Source of the DNA: Plakobranchus ocellatus | Lineage: Eukaryota > Mollusca > Gastropoda > Plakobranchidae | Length of the DNA stretch: 30,389 bases | Direction: 5' to 3' | Assembly: GCA_019648995.1 (NCBI GenBank) | Contig: BLXT01002034.1 | Coordinates: 1,102,052 to 1,132,440, forward strand | Shown here: positions 17,046 to 26,938 of the stretch, one piece after another | Position numbering within the stretch: the first letter of the stretch is position 1 | Layout: every line of letters begins with the position of its first letter | Made by a program: the position numbers and the translations under genes | The notes under the pieces: model-generated | Databases searched by the model: none | What the model was told of the DNA's origin: nothing | Seen by the model: the letters and a program-made list of their open reading frames with translations, nothing else

Positions 17046-17384
17046 AAGAATGCTCCGGATACCTTGGACCACAAAGAAAACAAATGAGAGAGTTCTGAAT
17101 GAAGCTAATAAAAGAAGATCACTGGTCAGAACTATAAGGAAACGTCAAGCCACCTTTCTGGGCCACGTGATGAGAAGAGGAAAACTGGAACATTTGGTAA
17201 CAACAGGAAAGTTTGAAGGAAAAAGAAGCAGAGGAAGACCAAGGGAGAAGATAATGGATGGACTGGCCACATGACTTGGAACAGGAAAAGTGTTGGATAC
17301 ACTGACCGCCGTCAAAGATAGGGATTTGTGGAGAGACATGATCGCCAACGCTTACAAGCAAGGCACTTGATGATGATGATGATG
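17046..17384 (+). mobile_element. 5'-truncated non-LTR retrotransposon end with 12-bp target duplication
   Basis: Only the 3' end of a LINE reverse transcriptase frame is present, starting mid-protein with RMLRIPWTTKKTNERVL. It continues through the typical RKRQATFLGHVMRRGKLEHL and GKFEGKRSRGRPREK motifs found at the C-terminus of animal LINE endonuclease/reverse transcriptase proteins (RTE- or CR1-like). One in-frame TGA at 17272-17274 breaks it; the frame then stays open to the natural stop at 17368-17370, followed by a (TGA)n tail. ATAAGTCATATG occurs exactly at 17034-17045 and 17385-17396, a target-site duplication. This is a dead-on-arrival insertion, and the family assignment is from motif memory. 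Confidence 0.9.
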
Positions 17385-18511
17385 ATAAGTCATATGGCCA
17401 TGGCTGACAGAAAAAATCCATTTTTTTATCTTAATATACTTCTTTTACCTATAGAATCAACTGAGAGGAAGTGCGCAGCAGAAGAAAAATAGTATACTTA
17501 AACTCTCTCACTCACTCATGAAGTACATCAAACTGTTGTGGAAATTAGAAATACATGATTTTTTATGATGTTGTTAATTTCTGTGAAGTAAAATTAAACT
17601 ACGATTTACGATTATATAAAACCCTTACCTAAGGTTTTTAAAACCAATCTGGGTTGAAAGTTGGCCTTACAAAAGTTTATTTCAGCTACAATAGTATCAA
17701 ACTTTTGGGATTGATTTAGTTCACAGTGTGTTGAGTTATTACCACAACCCTGAAAGCCATCTATGCCTTTGCAAAATTACTGATTGAATTCATTTGCTGC
17801 ACTGCTTCAAAAAGTTATGCTTAGCCTGTTTTCAGGTCTTTCATTTTTAGATATATCATATTTGGTGTGTTCTAAGTTCTCTCAAACTAATGATATAAAT
17901 ATATTCCCTTTTTACTGGCAAGTTTTGTGCAATATTTGATAATAACACTATCCCAGCAAAGTTGCAAAAATGCAACACTTACCCAAGCATCCACTACCTG
18001 CATTTACGAGTCAGTGACCCGGCCAAAATGACAGACTTCTCTCTGCCTTGCACTAAGATATCCCTGTTACTATGCCATGTGTAGTAGATGCTTAAAATAC
18101 TAACAATAATACATATTCAATTCAACATTAAAGATACAATTCGTGGCAAAGATTTGTGAAAGCTAAGCAAATGTGAAACATCAAGCTAGAAGGTGGAGTA
18201 CCTTTAGCCATCATAAATTTAAAGTTTTTAAGACACAGTAATTATTTTTTTCAGGTAAATCTTCTACTAAAGTCTATCAAGTATAAGGAATGCTGTAGGA
18301 TGAAAACTATCTGCATTATTGTAATTGCAAAAAAAAAAAAAAAAAAAAAGATACAACCAATTTCCATAAATTTTAAAAATGTATCTGATCATTATGGTAC
18401 AAGAAAAAACAATCATTATATGCCCATAAATGAGGGCATAAGGAATGTACTTTGAGCAAAATGATGTAAAAAAATAAATGTATGAGAAGGTTAATTCTAA
18501 CATGTAAGGAG
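17385..18511. other. Probable 3' flank or 3' UTR of the minus-strand gene
   Basis: No gene seen. The first AATAAA on the minus strand beyond the stop codon at 18512 is at 17676-17681, which would give a ~0.84-kb 3' UTR. A 20-base A-tract lies at about 18330-18349. Confidence 0.4.
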
Positions 18512-21500
18512 CTAGCAGAAGGATTTCCTCTTTCGCAGATACTTATAAGCTAGCACAATGAGCACTGGAGCTAGCACTAGCATCAATATCTGGCTGTAAG
18601 TCCAGGGCTGCTCTGGGAAAGATGTTTTCTCGATCTCCTCCGTGTAGGTCAGTCTGAATGAGACCATCTTCTCTGAATCAATCGTGTATTGCACAGCGCG
18701 GTTCACTATGATACTGAGGGCAGACATGTCATACCTATGGCAACCAGTCGTCCGCGGCTGCCGCATGTGGAAGCACCTACTATACATGGCATACTTTGGA
18801 GCAATACAGTCACGGTTCAGTGCACATTTCAACCAAGGCTTCATTAACTCATGCCAGGTTTCTTCAGTTCTGTACAGGGCGATCGCCTCCGCTGTGAGCA
18901 TGCTGCAGTCTGAGAATGTACACCTTTTCTCTTGAAAGTAATCAAACATGTCTTTTTCTGTGTATGCCACCACTGGGGTGAATATAAGAGGATCCCACAG
19001 GAAATAGCTCCTCGACCCTCGAAGGCGCAGATAGTTTGGAGAGTTGGGGTTCTTGAACCGTGTGGTTGGCTCGATGTACATAACAGCTCCAAACTCTTGA
19101 AGCAGGAGCTGTAGCACGATCGGCCTCCAAGCAAAATTGGTTACCGTAGCAACATGACTTGGATACTGGGCGTAGTCGAAATCTCGGACCTCACAATAGC
19201 AGTATTTCTCCAGCTGAGAATTGAAAATAATACACGAAGACAAGAATAAAGACCATCATATTATTTGTATATTGCTGAATGGTTAATTAAATAATACTTT
19301 ACAGGATATTTAAATCAGCTGCACAGCTAAAATATCTAAAGAGACTAAACTTAAAATGAGTTTCAACAGATATTAAGTATGATGAGATGTTTTGTATGAA
19401 GGGAAAAAAAAAGTCAGATTAAGATGTGCACCATATGTTTATAATTATTCCTTTAAGTTAAAACTAAAATTCTCCCCTTCACTTTAAGTAAAACTTGTTC
19501 ATTATCATGTAATAACTATCTAAATTGCATGAAAAATGATTGCATTTAAATGTTTCCTGCAAAACCACTCTCTTGGGTTGTCTGTATACAAATACATTGC
19601 TCTTAACACAAGGTCTTAGTCAGACAATGCAGGGAAAAGTTAAGTGTTTCTCCTTAGTACATTTTTTCCCTTTCAAACCAATTTGTTACTCTTACAATGA
19701 TAATATAATCCTATTCTTAGTATAAAAAAAACCACAAACTCATATGATACAATATGTATTTATATTTCTTTCCAAATTGAAGTCTTTAATCGAGAAAACA
19801 AAGTCAGATTGACAAGAGAAATTTCAGGCTTTGTCAAAGGTTTAAAATGTTCAAAATGTGAGTCCCGACTTCTTTGGGGACATATTAATGTTCCAACAAG
19901 TGCAGGCTCTCAACTCAACATTGTTGATCATATTTTGTGAAGCATTAATTCTCCCCCTCCTCTTCCCCTTCAAGAAAAGTAACACATTATCTGTTTATTA
20001 AAAATTGAGATGTAATGATTCTTTGACTACTTCTTCCTCCTTTGATTTTTGTTTTTCCAGTACAAGCAAAATGTTTCATGGGCATTTGTTCAATTTAATT
20101 TGTCCTTTCTTAAATGATTGAAGAGCTGTCTAGAACCATTGGCTAGTTCTGCACCATCGTTTTCAGGTTCTTTTTTTTTCTGCAAAATTCTCAACAGTTT
20201 ACATCTCTACTGACTCTGGTTTGTTTTCAATAGCGTTAATGACCATGTGGCATTCACAGCCAAACGGGTTGGAAATAAAAGAGTAACAGAAGTCAAATAA
20301 GAGTGTTTGAGAACGAGAAGTAAAGAGGAGATTTTTCTCTTTGCTTACTGCATTGTAGGGTAGTTTGCTATTGCTTTCTTTCAGTCACCTTTACCCTAAA
20401 CGAATATTGGGAGACCTAGTTACCCAACCAGGGATAAGTGGACATAGAGGAGCAGAGCAGATCCAAGTTACAGGCCCAGACTCAGGATTGAACCAGTCAC
20501 TTCTTGATATAATAGTTAAGTACCCTACCAACTGCACCACTGCTCATAAGTATTATGACAAAATACCTTTATATAATTTTTTTTTTCTTTTCACTGCCAG
20601 CCATTGAAATTGACATCTTTTTTTTTTCCTCTCTTAAGATTTGGACTCATATCTAAACAGAAGAATTGGTCTGCAATATGAAGATACTGGGAACATGGAA
20701 AAGCTTTTTGTTAAACTTACAAGCATTCTCTGGGTGGAATAAAGTCCAAGATCATAAATGATCAACTTAAGATCTTTCTGTGTGGGCTTGATATCCTCCA
20801 TGATGTGATCAATCAGACTTTGTATCTGCAGGTAAATCAACGTTTACAACGTTCACCAATATGTTTTGTTGCTTTTGTTGTCACCATACAATAATGGCCA
20901 TCATACCTTTTACGATTTAACTGTAATATTAAAAACAACTTCTTCTTTTTATCCAAATTCTGATGTAAGAAGTATTATAATCTTTTCCATCATCATTCAC
21001 TTAAAATCATTTCAGTGCTCAGTGGATAAATCACCATGAAAGGGGCTATCGTATTACGCTGCTATATCAAATTACAAAGATGAAGAGGGGAAAGCGCTTT
21101 CTTGCTCAAGTTCTTATCCTCAGCTTTATTCTCTGTAATAAAGTATTATGCTCTCTTAAAATATAAGAATCAATCTACGGAAACATTTTTTAAAAAATGT
21201 GTTGAATTAAATAAAAGAGTATGAAGTCCACACAACAGGATTTCAATGATTGTATTGAAACTTGCTTTGAGATAGATGTAAGAGGGCGCAGAAGGCAATA
21301 AAAGTCAACATGAAAGAAACACTATGGAATGCATATTGATAAAAGAATACTGAACAAATTGAGATTTAATATAAATGTTGACATGTGAAGAATACTGATT
21401 AATTAAGCAATGTCAATATTTATACATTGCACTTATATATTCTTTATGCTTAGTAGTGGCAAAAGTATCATCATCATTTTTAAAATATTGTTATAATTGT

Positions 21501-24110
21501 TTATCTTATTATTATTATTTGTATCAAAAGTACTAGTAATAGTAGCGGCAGAAATAGTAAAAGTAATAGTGATGGTGATTGTAATACTAGTAGAAGAAGT
21601 CTGGGTTAAGATAGTGATAGTAATATTACTACTATACTAGAAAATGCCTCTACTGCCATATACCTTACAAGTTTAAAAGCATCAATTCACTAATTTAAAA
21701 AAAAAAAAAAAATTGCACAAATCCACAATACTTGGTAAAATTGAGATGGAGTCACTGCTGTCACAATGGGTGGCAATGACTCAGATTCCGGAGGATAGTC
21801 TTCTTTCTGTGTGAACTGTAGCCGAAGAATGTATGGACCTGCATCACCCACTGTGTAGTTGTCAATCTTAGAGAATGTAAAGGGTTTAAAGTCTGTTTCA
21901 AAACTGCACAAACTGCATTGAACAAAATACTTTTATAAGTCAACCAATTTTTCTTTTTATTAATTTTACTTTGAAGATTTATAAAATTATTCCACTATCA
22001 AAAACACCAATCAACAAGTTGCCTTTGACGTATTTTAAAATCAATGAAAGTTCTTAAATCCTTCATGTAAAATTTTTAGTGGTAAAACCTGTATACATCT
22101 GTGCTGAATTTGCGCTGAGATACACCTTTAACTCATTTGGAGCCACCTAAAGACATAATTGTCTTGATAACAGTCTAAAAGAATGAAGTCATACTTTGAA
22201 CATTTTAAACTATTAATACAGCCATTCAAGACATTTAATAAATACTGAAATTCAGAGCACGATATTAAGGTTTAATGTTAAAAAAAAAAAAGAAATGAAA
22301 CAGAAGAAAAATAAACTGTAAATCCTTTTTGCCCAAAGGTGTTAGATGCCACACTATATTTATTACAAAAGATATTTTGTATTTCTATTCTGCTTTGAAG
22401 AATTATGTTGATGAGCGAAATTGAGCTTAGATGGAAATTATGGATTGTGCAGTCCATCAGCAATTTTTATATATTGCAACTGAAAAAAGAAATATTTTAG
22501 CTAATCCATATGGATACAAAGCAGTTGATAGGAAACAACAACTAGATAATGCAATAAGTACCAAAAGACTTCTTCATAGTGAAAGATTTGGAACTGCATG
22601 CGATCAAAGGTCGACATTCTTGTTAAAATTCCATTCTCATACTGTATAAATTAGTCTAAAACTGTCTGAAGAAAATATGAAAGTATGCATAAACAGATGA
22701 TAAAATACCTTTTTTAAATTGTCATCCTTAACCTTACTGAAGACTTCAGGGCAGCGCTCGGATAAATCTGCCTCTTGAGAGATGCGAGAATAAAGTAAAC
22801 TGTATGAGACACTGTAATAGATCAGTATGGAAATCACTGTCCAAAACAGCAGGGACAAAAAAAATATATTCGTTGTGATTGGAAACATATTCCTGGCCAG
22901 CTTCTTCTCCTGCACAAACATGTTCCTATTCCATGCTCCGATTTCATCATCCTTCTTCTCGTCAACTTTTTTCCTACTTGTTGCTCCCTGGATAAAAAAA
23001 ATGAATGAGTACAATAGAAAATGTATTATCATGACCTCAACTTCTTCATCTTACATAACTTTTCCTGGGTTGCTCTTTCAATACTTTGAGTGCCTGCAAC
23101 TCAAATTCTAGTGGCATCACTGAGTCACTGAGTGAGTGTCAGAGTCTGCAAATTTCTACTATTGTGCTGTTAAGTTGAAAACACTGATTATTCAACCCAC
23201 AAAACTCTATTTTTGATATAAATTTTGTAGCATAACTGCTTTTTGAAAAAAGCTTACCATTTCTTGCTTGACCCCCTGGATCATGGTGCAAGATTATAGA
23301 AATAAAATCCTAAGGCTAAAAACCAAGTCAAGTTGAAGTTTTTTTTTTTCATTTTTGTTTTTACCTTTTTAATTTATTTTTAATCAAGATTTTAACAATC
23401 TTTGAGCCACTTCTTCTTATTATTCATTCAATAAAATTAAGTATCTTAACACATCTTTAGTTGATGTAAAATATCATTTATTGACAGTAATTTTTGTTCA
23501 TACTTTACTAAGTTAATTGTAAATATCCTTCTCATTCAACTGTCAATGAAAAAATTAAATCAAGTTTCTGTTTTTCTTCTTTGATAAAAAGATATAAAAA
23601 TATATACACTAAAGATGCTATTCAAGTTGGAACTTTTGTTTTGTTATTTCAGCCCTTTGATAATCTAAAGGAATAAAATTGTTGTGTATAGTTATGAAAA
23701 TAAAATGTATGTATAAAAATAGGGCCTATTCCAATCATATGATACAGTCAGAAAACAACAGAAATCAATTTCTTTTCTCCTTTTTAAATTCAAATTGTTC
23801 AAAAGTGAATCAAAATAACCAGAGTCGCTTGAAACTTCTACCAATTTTTAGGGCAGGGTAACAAAAATGGTAAAAAGTTATTATGTGTTGGGGAAAAAGA
23901 AGAAATAATAATATAAACATTTGAAATCAACCACCATACTCAAACACCAATCCATCTATTTCCAAGGTATGGCTCTTGAATATTCAATAAAATTCAAAAG
24001 TTTTCAAATAAAGTCAATAGCTCAGAGTTTATGTGTATGCCTACATTACTTACCGTGAAAAATTTTAGACTATTGACATACGAGTTTTGGAGATCATTTA
24101 GGTTTGGCAT
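18512..24110 (-). CDS. DUF1647-type membrane glycosyltransferase-like protein (7 exons)
   Basis: Coding exons, 5' to 3' on the minus strand: 24110-24054, 23275-23258, 22987-22709, 22146-22097, 21903-21732, 20825-20721, 19213-18512. They sum to 1383 nt, 460 residues, in phase throughout. The basic, charged N-terminus (residues 1-60) precedes a membrane helix at about 65-88, as in type II Golgi proteins. The catalytic-like domain follows: PPIVTAVTPSQFYQ, LKLIIYDLGLYSTQ, YCYCEVRDFDYAQYPSHVAT, FAWRPIVLQLLLQEFGAVMY, and near the end CHRYDMSALSIIVNRA. These motifs are what I know of DUF1647 (glycosyltransferase-like) proteins of nematodes and molluscs. A second hydrophobic stretch at about 432-450 is followed by KRKSFC and the stop. 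Substrate and reaction are unknown. The 50-nt exon, the 18-nt exon and the ATG are predictions from splice signals and phase. Confidence 0.75.
19214..20720 (-). other. Intron 6 of the DUF1647-type gene
   Basis: Donor GTAAGT at 20720 and acceptor TTCTCAG ending 19214, joining YDLGLYSTQRML to LEKYCYCEV in phase 0. It carries the older SINE at 20345-20547 in the same orientation as the gene. Otherwise unremarkable. Confidence 0.75.
20345..20547 (-). mobile_element. Older SINE copy of the same family as 14428-14714
   Basis: Minus-strand reading starts GCAGTGGTGCAGTTGGTAGG and keeps a decayed B box (GGTTCAATCC). It shares CAATAGCAAACTACCCTACA and the CTAGGTCTC block with the 14428-14714 element, in the same order and spacing. 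No target-site duplication is visible, consistent with greater age. It lies in a host-gene intron. Confidence 0.75.
20826..21731 (-). other. Intron 5 of the DUF1647-type gene
   Basis: Donor GTATTG, acceptor TTACCTGCAG. It contains an imperfect AGT/AAT trinucleotide-rich tract at about 21530-21640 and a long A-run near 21697-21712. No other feature. Confidence 0.7.
22147..22708 (-). other. Intron 3 of the DUF1647-type gene
   Basis: Donor GTATTT after KDDNLKK and acceptor TGTCTTTAG before VAPNELKVYL. Phase 0 at both ends. AT-rich, no repeats recognised. Confidence 0.6.
23276..24053 (-). other. Intron 1 of the DUF1647-type gene
   Basis: A consensus GTAAGT donor follows LKFFT; the acceptor CATGATCCAG precedes the 18-nt exon. 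If instead the ATG at 23284-23282 is the start, this stretch is 5' flank or a UTR intron. Confidence 0.5.
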
Positions 24111-25556
24111 TGTTCTGTTTTTAGCAATGAGGATTAGAAGCTAAAAGTTAATTTTTGCCTAAACTGGCTTGGTATCCACGGTATAATACTTTATATTTTT
24201 GAAAGTAAAAAAATTAACCTAAGGCCGAGTGTAGTGCCAATTGAGCCTCTGAACCTGGCTAATTTTTAAAAACTAAAATGAAAAACTTTTGCATCTCAAG
24301 CAGGATGTCAAGGTGATCGACAGTTCATGAATGACATATCTGTTTGAAATCGATCTCTGACCATTTACTTTATTTTTTAATTTGAAAAGCTCAGTCAAGC
24401 TAAATATTAATGCAGCAGACAAATTTGGCTGATTTCCTTGTGAACTTATCTAGATTATAACAATGCAGGTATTGATAGGTAGGTTTATATCTCTTATTAA
24501 TCGATTCGCTATAATCTAGATCTGTTATAAATGAGAGTCATTGCAAAGGTCCTAACTGCAATTTCACTTTAGACACGTTGGTTTTAAGACTGGAATGTCC
24601 AATAGTGTTGACAGTAACCCCGGCAACAATGTATATAAGATTAGCCTCCCCTCCCATAAAAAAGGAAATGTCATTTAAGTATTGCAGCAAGTCAAACGAG
24701 AATTAACCAACTTCCTCGGGGGTAATAGGTGTATATACTTGCTTTATTCTAAGAATAGATGAAGAGTTTATAATTCAGCAATGAATTAATATCAGATGGA
24801 AAGAGATCTAACAAAAAGAGAGAAAAACAATGTGTCCCATCAAGGAGCTGCTGTTAGGGACGGGGGAAAAATAAATAATAAATAATTGAACCGGGAAGCT
24901 TCAGGCGATATTCTTGAATCAAGGTGTACTCAGAATATTCATATCTATACTGATGACAGAGAAACTTTAATCATTGCTCTTTAAACCGTAATGCCAGAGT
25001 AAAGTATTATCAAAATATTCGTATCCAATGACTTGTCTTTGCTTTCTTCATAATATGAGAAGAATAAGCCTTATTCGTCATTCTTTTTTGTACTTTATAA
25101 GCCAATTTGTTTTTCCATTCGATAATTGCAATAGTATAAAATTTATTGCATGACCGGTATATTTCACAACTCTTAATTACTTGATCTTTTTTTAGTCTCT
25201 CAAGGCAGAATGCAATTCTTTTTCACATTAATGTTTGTCTCTGTATGAACATAGTTTTCCCATGCGCTTACAGAATTTCAGACCTTTAAAAATACAATAA
25301 CGTTCCTAAATTGCCGTGGCGATCAAATGTGCATGCAATTTTCTTTCACATTAATTGTGAATAATTTATTCGCCTTTTCAAATTAACTAAAGAGACAAAT
25401 CGCATAAAAGGCATAATTTATTATTGTGAAAATCAACATTTCTCTATGTCGGAAACGTATGACAGGCATTTTATCTGTAATAATCTTATTTATAAGGATA
25501 ACTGTTTTGGTTTCTAGCAATGGCACTACGACAGATCCAGACGAAAGTTATTCCAA

Positions 25557-25587
<31 letters not shown>

Positions 25588-26280
25588 CAAAAAAGCCTCA
25601 CACAGCTGTGCTATTTTGCTCAGGATATTTTAAAATTGTAGGCATATGCATTTATTGATAAGCCTAATATTGTTAGGAGTTATGGAACATTTATATTAAC
25701 ATAAAAGACTTTTTTGTCATGTAAATCATTGTGCAGCCTGATATTAATCACACATTCTTAAAGACATAAAACATACATGCTTTAATTTACGATTATGTCT
25801 TTTTTTTCTAATTCAAACAGTTCAAATTAGCTGTTCCCTTTTTAAATTTAATTACTCCACGCCTCAGCTATAAAATATGTAAATTTTTAAATTTAAATTG
25901 TAGCAATTGGCAGACAATCAACAAAGTCAACTAACTGTTAGACGTTCATCCATTTTTAATCATCTATTTGACCAATTAATGTAACTAGGAAGTTTGGGTG
26001 TGACGCAAGATACAAAAACAACAACAAAACGAAACAATTTGGTTTGAGAGTGCGCCACACAATAACTTTTTTTTGTCACAGAAGTGTTGAGTTTGATACC
26101 TCCACCAATAAATATTATCAACCTTCGAAAAAGAGAAAGCATTAATCATGACAAAACTGAAGATTATAAAAAAAAGTACACACAGTGAACATTTTTAACA
26201 GTGTTGAAAGTTATTATAGATTCTGAAAACAAGCTCACTATAGTTATGCTTTTATGTTAGATCAGCGCTAAGACGCGACA
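24111..26280. other. Intergenic between divergent genes
   Basis: The minus-strand gene and PINK1 are head to head but about 2.8 kb apart. It is AT-rich, with a (CA)n microsatellite at about 25556-25582. The 60-71-codon frames here have no support. Confidence 0.6.
25556..25582. repeat. (CA)n microsatellite
   Basis: About 13 uninterrupted CA dinucleotides in intergenic sequence. Confidence 0.9.
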
Positions 26281-26665
26281 ATGAACAAGGAAACTGAAAG
26301 AAAACTAGAAGCAGTAAAGATGTGGTTTTTCAGAAGAACATGTAGAATATCAAGGCCGACAAAGTCTAATGAATCAGCACTGAAAGAAGCTTATCTTGAA
26401 TAATCATTAATCAAAACAATAAGACGCAGGCAGCTACAATTTCTAAGACGCATTTGCTGATACAAGGGTTTTGAACACCTAGCAATCACTGGAAAGATTG
26501 AAGGCAAAAGCAGAAGAGGTAGATAGAGAATGGCGTTTATTGAAAATCTTAACTCATGGGCAATAGGGAATTATATAGCCTTATAAAATTACTGAGAACA
26601 GGTCGGATTGGAAAAAACATCACCGCCAATTTCTGTTCCAGACAGGGCACCTAAAGAAGAAGACT
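26281..26665 (+). pseudogene. Decayed LINE reverse-transcriptase C-terminal fragment
   Basis: The reading frame from 26281 resembles the C-terminal part of the same class of LINE protein as 17046-17384: KLEAVKMWFFRRTCRIS, then RRRQLQFLRRIC and EHLAITGKIEGKSRRGR. It is broken by in-frame stops at 26401, 26458, 26524 and 26584. A frameshift lies before the terminal block TANFCSRQGT with its stop at 26652-26654, which is followed by a short (AGA)n tail. No target-site duplication is seen. It is much older than the copy at 17046. Confidence 0.8.
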
Positions 26666-26744
26666 GAGAAAGAATTAAAATCAAGAAGCCTATTTTTTTT
26701 TGTCAAGGACTTGATGGAGCAATAACCACTTTATATAAAAAAAA

Positions 26745-26797
26745 GTCACGTGATGCAAATATTTTGATTCTGGATTTAGTTTTTCAACATGGCGACC
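26745..26797 (+). promoter_or_regulatory. PINK1 promoter: CLEAR-type E-box and YY1-like site
   Basis: GTCACGTGAT at 26745-26754 matches the CLEAR element (GTCACGTGAY) bound by TFEB/TFE3-type factors. CAACATGGCGACC at 26785-26797 matches the YY1 core AANATGGCGNC, which in animal housekeeping promoters often sits at or just after the transcription start. Both lie 140-195 bases before the PINK1 start codon. Function is inferred from motif match only. Confidence 0.5.
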
Positions 26798-26809
26798 ATA
26801 CGACGATGA
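26789..26809 (+). other. Possible six-codon upstream ORF in the PINK1 leader
   Basis: The ATG inside the YY1-like site opens a six-codon frame ending in TGA, 129 bases before the PINK1 ATG and entirely separate from it. It matters only if transcription starts upstream of 26789. Confidence 0.3.
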
Positions 26810-26938
26810 TGGTGCAGAACAACATTTAGGTCTAGGCTTACTAGATCTAGAGGTTATGCTTTATAGTGATACATCTTTATGTAGATTATTTCCGATTTGA
26901 AGCTTCTAAAGGAATTGCTATTTTGATATCATATCACG

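Noticed and set aside
18684-19134. Several 60-96-codon frames on both strands
   Set aside because: They are shadows of the last exon of the DUF1647-type gene (18512-19213).
24111-26938. Bidirectional promoter for the divergent gene pair
   Set aside because: The start codons are 2.8 kb apart with a LINE remnant between them; nothing suggests a shared core promoter.
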